DNA of 64,000 bases. It comes from Cupriavidus sp. EM10. Lineage in GTDB: Bacteria > Pseudomonadota > Gammaproteobacteria > Burkholderiales > Burkholderiaceae. Within the stretch, counting starts at the first letter, position 1; each line of letters begins with the position of its first letter. A program made the translations under genes and the position numbers. Shown here in pieces: positions 44,831 through 54,085 of this stretch. The notes under the pieces were generated by a model. It did not search any database and was not told the DNA's origin. It worked only from the letters and a program-made list of their open reading frames with translations. The stretch lies in NCBI RefSeq assembly GCF_018729255.1, contig NZ_CP076061.1:372001-436000 (forward strand), read 5' to 3'.

Positions 44831-45468
44831 AGACGGACGACCTGATTTCCATGCTTGCCACCGGCGTCACGCCAGTCGACCGGCACTTGGTCAGCCGCCG
44901 TTTTGGCATCGCCATCGCGGCCGGGGCGGCATCGGCCGTCCTGCTGCTGGCCGCCACGCTGCATTTCCGCGCCGACCTGGCAGAAGTGGCCGCCACCCCA
45001 CTGTTCTGGGCCAAGGTGGCCCTGCCGCTGTCGTTGCTGCTGGGTGCCCTGTGGATGCTGACGCGGCTGGCGCGTCCCGGCATGGCCACCGGCCCGGGTT
45101 GGCCCGGGATATCGGCCCCGTTCGCGGCCGTCTGGATTGGCACGGCCTATGTGCTGGCCAGAACACCGGCCGGAGAACGCGTTGCAGCGGTGCTGGGACA
45201 AACCTGGCGCGTCTGCCCGTTCGCCATCGCGATGCTGTCCGCGCCCGTGTTCATCGCGGTCTTCTGGGCCTTGCGCGGGCTCGCGCCGACCCGGCTGCGG
45301 CTGACCGGTGCCGTGGGCGGCCTGCTGTCGGGCGCCGTCGCCACGCTGGTCTACTGCCTGCATTGCCCGGAAATGGGCGTCGCCTTCTGGGGCGTGTGGT
45401 ACGTCCTCGGCATGCTGGTGCCCGCCGCCATCGGCGCGCTGGTCGGCCCGCGGCTGCTCCGGTGGTGA
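44827..45468 (+). CDS. NrsF/DUF1109 membrane anti-sigma factor
   Basis: This 213-residue protein has six hydrophobic helices and a short cytosolic N-terminus (MKTDDLISMLATGVTPVDRHLVSRRF), the DUF1109/NrsF arrangement. It overlaps the sigma gene (ATGA), so the two are made together. The family holds SigF-type sigma factors at the membrane and releases them on stress. Two Cys residues in LVYCLHCPEMG near residue 180 match the conserved pair needed for signalling in the Caulobacter homologue. One further Cys lies in WRVCPFAIAML. Confidence 0.88.
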   Translation: MKTDDLISMLATGVTPVDRHLVSRRFGIAIAAGAASAVLLLAATLHFRADLAEVAATPLFWAKVALPLSLLLGALWMLTRLARPGMATGPGWPGISAPFAAVWIGTAYVLARTPAGERVAAVLGQTWRVCPFAIAMLSAPVFIAVFWALRGLAPTRLRLTGAVGGLLSGAVATLVYCLHCPEMGVAFWGVWYVLGMLVPAAIGALVGPRLLRW

Positions 45469-45525
45469 CTGTTACGCTCGCCAGCACCCCCAGATAGTGC
45501 GTATGCCGCGAAACAACATGTGATG

Positions 45526-46482
45526 TCAGCCTGCCTTGCCGGGCTCGCGGTCGGCAAGTGCCTCCAGCAGCGGGGCCGAAGGCACGAAGAACAGGCCGCC
45601 CGTCACCGCTTCGCTGAAATCCAGCAGCCGGTCGTAGTTGCCGGGCGGCTTGCCGATGACCATGTTCTCCAGCATCTGCTCGATCGGCGCCGGCGAACGG
45701 GCATAGCCAATGAAATACGTCCCGAATTCGCCCTTGCCTGGCTGGCCAAACGGCATGTTGTCGCGCAGGATCTTGATTTCCTCGCCGTTCTCTTCGAGCG
45801 TCGTCAGCGTGCTGTGCGAGCAGGTCGGCTTGACCGCGTCGTCCAGCTCGATGTCGTCGAGCTTGGTCCGGCCGATGATGTGCTCCTGCGCCTCCACGGT
45901 CAGGTCGTTCCAGGCAGCCATGTTGTGCAGGTACTTCTGCACCAGCACGTAGCTGCCGCCCGCGAACGGCTGGTCTTCATCGCCGACGATCGTGAAGCGC
46001 GCCTTGTCGTCGCCCTCGGGGTTCTCGGTGCCATCGACAAACCCCACCATGCTGCGCATGTCGAAATAGCGGAAGCCCTGCACTTCGTCGACGATGGATA
46101 CCGCCCCGTCCAGGCGCCGCATCAACTGCGTGGCCAGTTCAAAGCACAGGTCCATCTGGTCGGCGCGGATATGGAACAGCAGGTCGCCCGGCGTTGCCAT
46201 GGCGCGGCGATTGCCGGCGGCGAACTCGCGGAACGGATGCAGGGATGCGGGGCGCGGATTGCCGAACAGCCTGTCCCAGGCGTCCGATGCGAAGCCGCAC
46301 ACGCACGACAGGTTGCCGGCCGGCGCGCGCTTGCCCACCGAGCGCACCAGCGCGGCGATATCGCCGCATATTGACCTGACGGTGTCGGCGTGCTCCGCGC
46401 CTTCGGAAAGCGTGGCCACCATGAAGATGGCGCTGCGCGTGATGGGGCTGTAGACAGCCTGCGGATTGGGGGTGTTATTCAT
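45526..46482 (-). CDS. Dye-decolorizing (Dyp-type) peroxidase
   Basis: This 318-residue haem peroxidase is of the cytosolic YfeX-like class. The family motif GFVDGTENPEG lies near residue 145 and contains the catalytic Asp. The proximal haem His is in the C-terminal half (probably KPTCSHSTL or nearby). FGTYFIGYARSPAPIEQML and GLFFVPS close the fold. There is no signal peptide. GGAAGAAC precedes the ATG. It may contribute to peroxide handling near the SigF locus, but no SigF-type promoter was noticed in front of it. Confidence 0.9.
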   Translation of the reverse strand: MNNTPNPQAVYSPITRSAIFMVATLSEGAEHADTVRSICGDIAALVRSVGKRAPAGNLSCVCGFASDAWDRLFGNPRPASLHPFREFAAGNRRAMATPGDLLFHIRADQMDLCFELATQLMRRLDGAVSIVDEVQGFRYFDMRSMVGFVDGTENPEGDDKARFTIVGDEDQPFAGGSYVLVQKYLHNMAAWNDLTVEAQEHIIGRTKLDDIELDDAVKPTCSHSTLTTLEENGEEIKILRDNMPFGQPGKGEFGTYFIGYARSPAPIEQMLENMVIGKPPGNYDRLLDFSEAVTGGLFFVPSAPLLEALADREPGKAG

Positions 46483-46677
46483 GTTCTTCCAGTCGCTTGA
46501 CGGGGATTAGCCCGATGAGCCGCCCGGAACCTCGCCAGAGGACCGGAACGGTGGCCTCGGGATAATAGGCGCCGGCCGCGCCGCGCACAATATCGCGGCG
46601 GCGCGCTCACTCCCCGGCCCGTCAAACGTGGCGTGCGAGACAGCGGCCAGCACCCGATGGCACGCCGCCCACGACGA

Positions 46678-47670
46678 TCATTCCGGCACCACCCCCGCGG
46701 CCTGGATGATCTTGCCCCACTTCGACACCTCGGCGCGCTGGAACGCGGTGAAGGCGGCCGACGACTTGCCTTCCGGCTCCACGCCCAGCGTGCGCAGGCG
46801 CTGCTGCACGGCGGGCGTGGCCACGACTGCCGCAATCTCGCTGGCAAGCCGGTCGACAATCGGCTTCGGCGTGCCGGCCGGCGCGAAGATGCCTTGCCAG
46901 GACTGCATCTCGAAGCCCTTCAGGCCCTGGTCGGCCAGCGGCTGCACGCCCGGCAGGCCCGGCAGCGCATGGGTGGACGTCACGCCGATGGCGCGCACGC
47001 GCTTGCCGTCCAGCATCGGCTTGGCCGCGGCCACGGTCTCGAACACGAGGTCGATCTGGCCGCCGATCAGGTCGGTCATCGCCGCCGCACCGCCCTTGTA
47101 CGAGATCTGCTGCAGCCTGGTGCCGGTGATGCTCTGGAACAGCTGCCCCGACAATTGCTGCGAGCTGCCCGGGCCGGCCGTGCCGAACGTCAGGCCGCCG
47201 GGCTTTGCCTTCAGCGCGGCAACGATCTGGTCCACCGACTTGTACTGGCTTTCGTTCGACACCACCAGCACGTTGCTGACCGTGCCCACCAGGCTGACCG
47301 CCACGAAATCCTTCACCGGGTCATAGCCAAGCTTCTTGTAGAAGAACGGGTTCACGGCGTGCGTGGTGATGGTGCCGCCCATGATCGTGTAGCCGTCCGG
47401 CTCGGCGCGCGCCACGAACTGGGTGCCGAGGATGCCCGACACGCCCGGCTTGTTGTCGATGACCACCGGCTGGCCCAGGCGCTGCGACAGGCCTTCGGCC
47501 ACGATGCGCGCCGTGGCATCCGACACGCCGCCCGGCGAGAACGGCACCACGTACTTGATAGGCTTGGTCGGCCAGCTGTCGGCGGCGCTTGCCCCCGGTG
47601 CGGCCACGGCCAGCGACAACCCGGCTAGCGCCAGGGCGGCACACAGCGTGCGGCGATATGCGGAATTCAT
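46678..47670 (-). CDS. Bug/TctC-type tripartite tricarboxylate transporter receptor
   Basis: This 330-residue periplasmic receptor has a signal peptide (LCAALALAGLSLAVAAPGASA) and the Bug start DSWPTKPIKYVVPFSPGGVSD. VIDNKPGVSGILGTQF, the GTAGPGSSQQLSGQLF ligand loop and YKGGAAAMTDLIGGQIDLVF follow. It is encoded directly downstream of an HpcH/HpaI-type aldolase and divergent from a LysR gene, so the ligand may be a sugar acid or hydroxy acid degraded by that aldolase. No TctAB membrane subunits are near. Confidence 0.92.
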   Translation of the reverse strand: MNSAYRRTLCAALALAGLSLAVAAPGASAADSWPTKPIKYVVPFSPGGVSDATARIVAEGLSQRLGQPVVIDNKPGVSGILGTQFVARAEPDGYTIMGGTITTHAVNPFFYKKLGYDPVKDFVAVSLVGTVSNVLVVSNESQYKSVDQIVAALKAKPGGLTFGTAGPGSSQQLSGQLFQSITGTRLQQISYKGGAAAMTDLIGGQIDLVFETVAAAKPMLDGKRVRAIGVTSTHALPGLPGVQPLADQGLKGFEMQSWQGIFAPAGTPKPIVDRLASEIAAVVATPAVQQRLRTLGVEPEGKSSAAFTAFQRAEVSKWGKIIQAAGVVPE

Positions 47671-47714
47671 GTCTTGTCTCCAGAATATATTTGTTGTTCG
47701 GGCACACGGCGGCC

Positions 47715-48515
47715 CTAGTAGCGCAGTGCCGGCGCGCTGGCGTCAGCCGCTGTCGGCCCGCCCTGCGCGGCCTGGCGGAACGCCTGGGTGATCACGCTGG
47801 TGGCCACCGTCGCAAAATAGCGCGCGCCGAACTCGCCATAGCGCCGCTCATCATCCGGGCTCAGCGCGATGATCCCGCCGCATTTGCCCTGGGCCTGCAC
47901 CGCGCGCAGCGTCTGCTCGATGGCGGCCGCCACGTCCGGGGCCTTCCAGTCGTTGCCGTGGCCCATCGCGTGGGCCAGGTCGTTGGGGCCGACGAATACC
48001 GCGTCGATGCCGTCCACGGCCGCGATTGCCGCCGCATTGCTGACGCCCGCGGGCGTTTCGATCATCGCGATCAACGCCACGCCCTCGTTGCTGCGCGTGG
48101 TATGCGCGGCACCCGGAAACGCGCCGTAGCCGGCCGCACGGCCGCTGAAGGCGCTGCCGCGCCGGCCCACGCCCGGATAACGCACGCGCTGTACCAGGTC
48201 GCGCGCATCCTCTGCCGTTTCGATCATCGGCACCTGCACGCCGCTGGCGCCCATGTCCAGCACCCGGGGAATGTCCTCCAGGAAGCAGCGCACCACCGGG
48301 ACGATGCCGCTGGCCCGCGCCGCGCGCAGCATATGCTCGGTGGTTTCGAAATCGGCCGCGCCATGCTCGTTGTCGATGATGACGAACGTGAATCCGGCGT
48401 AGGCGCACATTTCCACGATGGCCGGGCTGGGCAATGCGGTAAAGATGCCGCGCAAGGACTTGCCGCTGCGCAACAGCGCCGGCAGGCGGTCGTCGATCGG
48501 GTGCTGGATGGTCAT
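47715..48515 (-). CDS. HpcH/HpaI-family class II aldolase
   Basis: This 266-residue metal-dependent aldolase is like 2-dehydro-3-deoxyglucarate aldolase and HpaI, which cleave 2-oxo-3-deoxy acids to pyruvate plus an aldehyde. TFVIIDNEHGAADF holds the conserved catalytic His. GVQVPMIETAEDA, RYPGVGRRGSAFSG (the GxRG segment) and IAMIETPAGVSNAAAI with the metal-binding Glu follow, then DAVFVGPNDLAHAMG with the Asp ligand. The start at 48515 removes seven poor residues. An upstream ATG at 48536 is possible. It is probably cotranscribed with the Bug receptor. Confidence 0.9.
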   Translation of the reverse strand: MTIQHPIDDRLPALLRSGKSLRGIFTALPSPAIVEMCAYAGFTFVIIDNEHGAADFETTEHMLRAARASGIVPVVRCFLEDIPRVLDMGASGVQVPMIETAEDARDLVQRVRYPGVGRRGSAFSGRAAGYGAFPGAAHTTRSNEGVALIAMIETPAGVSNAAAIAAVDGIDAVFVGPNDLAHAMGHGNDWKAPDVAAAIEQTLRAVQAQGKCGGIIALSPDDERRYGEFGARYFATVATSVITQAFRQAAQGGPTAADASAPALRY

Positions 48516-48616
48516 GTCTCGCGTCTCTGTTCTCATGCCGCGACGCGTGAAGGTGGCGTGGGGATGGTCGCGGTGAAGACATTCTGCGGCGGCGCGAGTT
48601 ATATTTCCAATATTAC

Positions 48617-48637
48617 TTGTGTATCTTATTTATACAA
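48617..48637. promoter_or_regulatory. AT-rich dyad in divergent promoter
   Basis: TTGTGTA-N7-TATACAA pairs six of seven bases and lies ten bases before the LysR start and about 100 bases before the aldolase start. It is a plausible LysR operator. The whole 48600-48645 segment is markedly AT-rich. Confidence 0.4.
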
Positions 48638-48646
48638 ATCCTGTAT

Positions 48647-49585
48647 ATGTACAACCCGCTGGAACTACGCGTCCTGACCTCGTTCCTGGTACTGGCAGAC
48701 GAGCTGAACTTCACGCGCGCCGCGCGCCGCCTCAACATGACGCAGCCGCCGCTGAGCCTGCAGATCAAGCAGCTGGAAGCCCAGATCGGGGCCCAGCTGT
48801 TCGAGCGCACCAAGCGCAGCGTGCGGCTGACGCCGGCCGGGCAGGTGCTGCGCGCGGAGGCCGAGAAGCTGTTCGATATCGAGCATCGCGCCCGGCAGAT
48901 GGTGGCGCAGGCCGACCGTGGCGAGGACGTCGGCCATCTCGGCATCGGCCTGACTGCGATCTCCGCCGTCGAACTGGTGCCCGATATCCTGCGGCGCTTT
49001 TCCGCGCGATTGCCGGGCGTTCTGTATTCGCTGCGCGAGATCAGCTCCGAGGCGATGCTCCAGGCGCTGCTCAACAACGAGCTCGACGTGGCCATCCTGC
49101 GGCCGCCTGTCACCGATGCCCGCCTGCAGGCACGCCGTCTGATGTCCGATCCTTATGTGCTGGCCGTGCCCGTCGATCACCCGCTGGCCAGTGCGCCGAA
49201 GGTCCACGCGCGCGACCTGCACGGCCAGAGCCTGGCCACGCTGGAGCGGCGCTTCGGCCAGTATGCCTATGATCTGATGATGACCTGGCTGGCGGAACAC
49301 AACGTGGTGCCGGCACGCGTGCACGACGCCGCGCGCCACCACGCCATGATGTCGATGGTGTCTGCCGGCATTGCCGTGTCGCTGGTGCCCGCGTCGGCCG
49401 CCGCGCAGCCGATCCGGGGCGTGGTCTATCGACGGCTTGCGGACCGCGATGTGCCGGCGCTGGAGCTATGGGTGGCCTTCCACAAGGAAATCGGCAATCC
49501 GATGACGCTGCCGTTCGTGGCGCAGGCCGTGGAAAGCGCGGCCGGGTACAAGGTGCCCGAGGCCTGCTTTTCACGGCCGGCTTAG
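48647..49585 (+). CDS. LysR-family transcriptional regulator
   Basis: This 312-residue LysR regulator begins with MYNPLELRVLTSFLVLADEL. RAARRLNMTQPPLSLQIKQLEAQIGAQLFER is the recognition region. The effector domain (residues 90-300) starts LGIGLTAISAVELVPDIL. An in-frame ATG at 48617 would add ten hydrophobic residues and lies in the operator dyad, so 48647 is preferred. It is divergent from the aldolase-Bug genes and likely regulates them. The frame is intact. Confidence 0.9.
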   Translation: MYNPLELRVLTSFLVLADELNFTRAARRLNMTQPPLSLQIKQLEAQIGAQLFERTKRSVRLTPAGQVLRAEAEKLFDIEHRARQMVAQADRGEDVGHLGIGLTAISAVELVPDILRRFSARLPGVLYSLREISSEAMLQALLNNELDVAILRPPVTDARLQARRLMSDPYVLAVPVDHPLASAPKVHARDLHGQSLATLERRFGQYAYDLMMTWLAEHNVVPARVHDAARHHAMMSMVSAGIAVSLVPASAAAQPIRGVVYRRLADRDVPALELWVAFHKEIGNPMTLPFVAQAVESAAGYKVPEACFSRPA

Positions 49586-49610
49586 TCGCCCTGCTTGGCA
49601 ACCCCGCGCA

Positions 49611-50453
49611 TCAGAGCCCCAGCAGTACCGCGCCGGCCGTGACGACCAGGCAGGCCAGCCAGCGGGTGCGATTCACCGTTTCGCCAAGAAACACGCGTCC
49701 GATCAGCACGGCGAACACCACGCTGGTCTCGCGCAAGGCCGAGACGGCCCCCATCGCCCCCGACTGCAGCACCCAGATCACGATGCCGTAGGCGACCAGC
49801 GACACCAGGCCGCCGGCCATCGACACCCCCACGGCCAGCGGCTCGGCCCGGACCGGCGCCCAGAGCGCCCCGGGGCCCCGCATGGCGACAAACAGCACCG
49901 GCATGAGCCAGTAGAACAGGAACATCCATGCGGCGTACGACACCGCCTGGCCATCGGACAGCCTTACGCCGATGCCGTCGATCACGGTGTAGAGCGCGAT
50001 CGTCGCCCCGGTCGCCAGCGCGGCCAGCAAGCCCGCGCGCGACACCCGCCGCCCCTGCAATGCGATCACGATGATGCCGCCGCAGATCAGTGCCACGCCA
50101 AGCCCGTGCAGCGGGTGAATCGCCTCCCGCGCGAACAGCGCCGCGCCCAGCGTGACCAGCAGCGGCGAAGAGCCCCGCGCAATCGGATAGGCCAGCGCCA
50201 GGTCGTTGCGGCGATACGACCGCACCAGGCTCATGTTGTAGAAGATATGCACCAGCCCCGAGGCGACGATGTACGGCCAGGCAGCGGGGGCCGGCAAGGG
50301 GCTGGCCAGGGCGATGGGCGTGGCAACCGCCGCCATCGCGATGCTCATCCACGTCATGGACAAAAAGCGATCGCGGTTGCCGTGCAACATCGCGTTCCAG
50401 CTCGCGTGGAGCAGGGCCGCCAGGAGCACGACGCCGCCGGTAAGACTGAACAT
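49611..50453 (-). CDS. EamA/DMT-family transporter
   Basis: This ten-helix drug/metabolite transporter has 280 residues from the ATG at 50453 (MFSLTGGVVLLAALLHASWN). An upstream start at 50531 would add 26 residues not typical of the family. Two EamA repeats are visible, with VRSYRRNDLALAYPIARGSSPLLVTLGA in the first and SAMREA-like GAVSALRETSVVFAVLIGRVFLGE in the second. It probably exports a metabolite. It is convergent with the LysR at 48647 and divergent from the LysR at 50574. Confidence 0.85.
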   Translation of the reverse strand: MFSLTGGVVLLAALLHASWNAMLHGNRDRFLSMTWMSIAMAAVATPIALASPLPAPAAWPYIVASGLVHIFYNMSLVRSYRRNDLALAYPIARGSSPLLVTLGAALFAREAIHPLHGLGVALICGGIIVIALQGRRVSRAGLLAALATGATIALYTVIDGIGVRLSDGQAVSYAAWMFLFYWLMPVLFVAMRGPGALWAPVRAEPLAVGVSMAGGLVSLVAYGIVIWVLQSGAMGAVSALRETSVVFAVLIGRVFLGETVNRTRWLACLVVTAGAVLLGL

Positions 50454-50573
50454 GTGGATAGCCGGAAAGTGGATGGGAGACGACCCGAAGGGACTGATTG
50501 GCAGGATATCTATCTTGTGACCGATCGACAAACGAGATAAATTGCCCCCGTCGCATTAGAAAATCTCTCACCA

Positions 50574-51479
50574 ATGAAATGGACATTGCCGCCGTTGAAC
50601 GCTTTGCGGGCCTTCGAGGCCGCCGGCCGGCTCGGCAGCTTCAAGGACGCCGCCGCCGAGTTGCACGTCACGCACGGCGCAGTGAGCCAGCAGATTCGCG
50701 GGCTGGAGGCATGGCTGGGCGCGCCGCTGTTCGAACGGCACAACCGGCGCGTGGCGCTGACGCCGGCGGCCAGCGCCTATCTGGCAAAGGTGGGCCCGCT
50801 GTTCGAGCAACTGGCGCAGGCCACGGCCCGATACGGTGTCATCGAGACCGTCGCCCGCACGCTGTCCGTGAACGCTTCGGCCACGTTCACGCTGCGCTGG
50901 CTGGTGCCCCGGCTGGCGGCATTCCGCGCTGCGCATCCTGAGGCGGAGGTCAGCGTGGAGACGTCCAACGCGCCGCTCGATAGCCTGAAGGAAGGGTATG
51001 ACGTCATCATCCGGGGCGGTCCGGACACGTTCTACGGCTACGCGACCCGCTCTTTCCTGATCGAGGAACGGGTGCCGGTCTGCAGCCCGGCCCTGCTCGG
51101 CCGCTTGCCGCTAGCATCGCCGGGCGACCTGCGGCACCACACGCTTTTGCATACGTCCAGCCTGCCCCGGCTCTGGCCCGACTGGCTGGCCAGCGCGCAG
51201 GTGTCGGCCCTGCGCCCGGCCGCCACGCTGACGTTCGACCATTTCTACCTGACCCTGCAGGCCGCCATCGACGGCATCGGCATCGCCATCGGGCCAACTT
51301 CGCTGATCGCCGACGACCTGGCCTCCGGCCGGCTGGTCGAACCATTCGCGGCGCCTCGCCTGCCGTCGCGCAGCTATTGCACCTACGTTCCGGACGAGAA
51401 GGCTGGCGACGCGCTGGTTGGGCAGTTTTGCGACTGGCTGGAGCGCGAGGGCATGGCCAGCCGGCCTGCCGTCGGGTAG
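50574..51479 (+). CDS. LysR-family regulator, GcvA-like
   Basis: This 301-residue regulator is of the GcvA type: MKWTLPPLNALRAFEAAGRL, then FKDAAAELHVTHGAVSQQIRGLE as recognition helix, and RNRRVALTPA-like HNRRVALTPAASAYL. The effector domain has TLRWLVPRLAAFRAAHPEAEV and DVIIRGG. It is divergent from the EamA transporter gene across 120 bases, so that gene is its likely target. The effector is unknown and the frame is intact. Confidence 0.9.
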   Translation: MKWTLPPLNALRAFEAAGRLGSFKDAAAELHVTHGAVSQQIRGLEAWLGAPLFERHNRRVALTPAASAYLAKVGPLFEQLAQATARYGVIETVARTLSVNASATFTLRWLVPRLAAFRAAHPEAEVSVETSNAPLDSLKEGYDVIIRGGPDTFYGYATRSFLIEERVPVCSPALLGRLPLASPGDLRHHTLLHTSSLPRLWPDWLASAQVSALRPAATLTFDHFYLTLQAAIDGIGIAIGPTSLIADDLASGRLVEPFAAPRLPSRSYCTYVPDEKAGDALVGQFCDWLEREGMASRPAVG

Positions 51480-51599
51480 TCGTCCGGTAGCCACCCGAAT
51501 CATTTTTCAGAAATTTCGGAAGAAAGTGGTCTGTTCTGGATTCTCGCGGGACATAGCAGGTAAGACCTCCTTGCCGATGCCTCGCCGTTCGATCCACGT

Positions 51600-54083
51600 A
51601 TGCCTTCCGACAGCCACGTTTACCGCCGCACCGTTCGTCCTTCCGCCCTTTCTACCCGTCCCGCCACCCTGCTTCGGCGCACCGTCCTGGTGGCAGCCCT
51701 TCACGCCACCGGGCTGATCGCCGCCGCGCCGGCCTTTGCGCAGGCCACCGCCGCGCAGGCGTCCGCCGTCCGTGCCTACGACATCCCGGCGGGTACGCTA
51801 CAAACCGCGCTGAACCGCTTCGGGCGCGAAGCCGGCATCCTGCTGGCGTTCACGCCGGAGCAGACGGCGAACCTGACCACCCACGGCCTGCGCGGCCAGT
51901 ACACGGTGCAGGCCGGCCTGGACCAGCTGCTGGACGGCACCGGCCTGGCGGTGACGCGGGATAACGGGAGCTATCTTCTTGTCCGCCGCGAAACCGCGCC
52001 CGTGCAAGACCATGCGGCAGGCGGCGCCACCCTGCCCCAGGTGACGGTCAGCGCCACGGGCCCGGCGGACAGCTATCGCCCGCAGCCCAGCCCGTCCACG
52101 CTGCGTTCGGACCTGCCGCTCCAGGACACGCCCCAGGTCGTCAACATCGTGCCGGCGCAGGTGCTGCAGGACCAGCGGCCCCGCAATCTCGACGATGCGC
52201 TGGGCAATGTCAGCGGCATCACCCAGGGCAACACGCTGGCCGGCACGCAGGACACCATCATGAAGCGCGGCTTCGGCGGCAATCGCGATGGATCGATCAT
52301 GCATAACGGCATGCCGCTGGTGCAGGGGCGCGGCTTCAACGCGGCGGCCGAAAGCGTGGAGGTGGTGAAGGGGCCGGCGTCGCTGCTGTACGGCATCATG
52401 GACCCGGGCGGCGTCATCAATATCGTCAGCAAGGCCCCGCAGCTCAAGCGCCATACGGAACTGTCGCTGCGCGGCTCGACCTATGGCCACGGCAAGAACG
52501 GGGCGGGCGGCACGCTGGACACTACCGGCGCGGTGGGCGATACCCCGCTGGCCTACCGGCTGGTGGCGGACTATACCGACGAGCAGTACTGGCGCAACTT
52601 CGGCGTCCATCGCGAGACGCTGATTGCCCCGTCGGTGGCGTGGTACGGCCAGGACACCCAGGCCGTGCTGTCGTACGAGTACCGGAAATTCCTGTATCCG
52701 TTCGATCGCGGCACCGCGCTCGACCCGCGCACCAACCAGCCGCTGCCGATTCCAAGCCGCCGCCGGCTGGACGAGCCATTCAACGAGATGGGCGGCGAAT
52801 CGCACCTGGCGCAGCTTTCGGTTGATCACCAGTTCAATGCCGACTGGAAGGGCCATTTTGGCTACAGCTACAACCGCGAAGGCTACGACGCGGGCCAGCT
52901 CCGCGTGACCGGCGTGAACACGGGCGCCGGCACGCTGACACGCAGCAACGACGCCACGCATGGCGCGCTGAGCACCGACAGCTACGGCATCGCCTATGTC
53001 GACGGCAACGTCAATGTGGCGGGCATGCGCCACAACCTGCAGTTGGGGATGGACCACGAGTACCGGCTCATCTATCGCCGCGACCTGCTGCGCCAGGCCA
53101 CGAAGTACCCGTTCAGCTACCTGAATCCGGTCTATGGGCTGGAAAGCCCGTCCACCACGGTGTCGGCCAGCGACAGCGACCAGACCGATTCGCTCCACAA
53201 CACATCCGTCTTCCTGCAGGACAGCCTGTACCTGACCGACAAGTGGATCCTGGTGGGCGGCCTGCGCTACATGACCTGGAGCCAGATGGCCGGGCGTGGG
53301 CGGCCGTTCACGGCCAACACCGACATCTCGGGCAACAAGTGGCTGCCGCGCGCCGGCATCGTCTACAAGGCCACGCCGGCGGTGTCTGTGTACGCCAGCT
53401 ATACCGAATCGCTCAAGCCGACCTCGACCATCGCGCCGCTCAGCTCCGGCGTGGTGATCGACTCCTCCGTCGCGCCGGAAGAGGCCAGGTCGTGGGAACT
53501 GGGCACGAAGGTGGACTTCATCGGCGGCCTGACCGGCACCTTCGCGCTGTTCAACATCGACAAGAAGAACGTACTGGTGTCGCAGTACAACGACGTCACC
53601 AAGCTGACGGACTGGCGGACGTCGGGCAAGGCCCGCTCGCGCGGCGCCGAACTGGACATCGCCGGGCAGATCGGCAGCCGCTGGAACGTCATCGCCAGCT
53701 ACGCCTATATCGACGCCAAGACCACCGAGGACCCGCTGTACGCCGGCAACCGGCTCTGGAACGTGGCGCAGCACACGGCGTCGCTGTCGGCCGTCTATGA
53801 CTTCGGGCAGATCTTCGGCGGCGACCGCCTGCGGCTGGGCGGCCTGGTCCACTACGTGGGCAATCGCCCCGGCGATTCGGCCAACAGCTTCTCGCTGCCC
53901 GCCTACACGCTGTTCGATGCCTTCGCGACCTACGAAACGCGCATCAGCGGGCAGAAGGTGCGCTTCCAGCTGAACGCCAAGAACCTGTTCAACCGCGTGT
54001 ACTACCCGTCGAGCGCCAACCGGTACTTCGTCGCCGTGGGCGACGCCCGGCAGGTGTCGCTGATCACTACCTTCGAGTTCTGA
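51600..54083 (+). CDS. TonB-dependent siderophore receptor with STN domain
   Basis: This is an 827-residue outer-membrane receptor. A long signal peptide ends near residue 48 (TGLIAAAPAFAQ). Residues about 58-115 form a secretin/TonB N-terminal (STN) domain (YDIPAGTLQTALNRFGREAGI), which signals to an anti-sigma factor in FecA-like systems. The plug follows (QDTPQVVNIVPAQVLQDQ, ESVEVVKGPASLLYG, PGGVINIVSKAP), then the barrel ending LITTFEF. No FecI/FecR pair is adjacent, so a distant partner is implied. It is followed after two bases by a periplasmic protein of unknown function. Confidence 0.92.
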   Translation: MPSDSHVYRRTVRPSALSTRPATLLRRTVLVAALHATGLIAAAPAFAQATAAQASAVRAYDIPAGTLQTALNRFGREAGILLAFTPEQTANLTTHGLRGQYTVQAGLDQLLDGTGLAVTRDNGSYLLVRRETAPVQDHAAGGATLPQVTVSATGPADSYRPQPSPSTLRSDLPLQDTPQVVNIVPAQVLQDQRPRNLDDALGNVSGITQGNTLAGTQDTIMKRGFGGNRDGSIMHNGMPLVQGRGFNAAAESVEVVKGPASLLYGIMDPGGVINIVSKAPQLKRHTELSLRGSTYGHGKNGAGGTLDTTGAVGDTPLAYRLVADYTDEQYWRNFGVHRETLIAPSVAWYGQDTQAVLSYEYRKFLYPFDRGTALDPRTNQPLPIPSRRRLDEPFNEMGGESHLAQLSVDHQFNADWKGHFGYSYNREGYDAGQLRVTGVNTGAGTLTRSNDATHGALSTDSYGIAYVDGNVNVAGMRHNLQLGMDHEYRLIYRRDLLRQATKYPFSYLNPVYGLESPSTTVSASDSDQTDSLHNTSVFLQDSLYLTDKWILVGGLRYMTWSQMAGRGRPFTANTDISGNKWLPRAGIVYKATPAVSVYASYTESLKPTSTIAPLSSGVVIDSSVAPEEARSWELGTKVDFIGGLTGTFALFNIDKKNVLVSQYNDVTKLTDWRTSGKARSRGAELDIAGQIGSRWNVIASYAYIDAKTTEDPLYAGNRLWNVAQHTASLSAVYDFGQIFGGDRLRLGGLVHYVGNRPGDSANSFSLPAYTLFDAFATYETRISGQKVRFQLNAKNLFNRVYYPSSANRYFVAVGDARQVSLITTFEF

Positions 54084-54085
54084 CC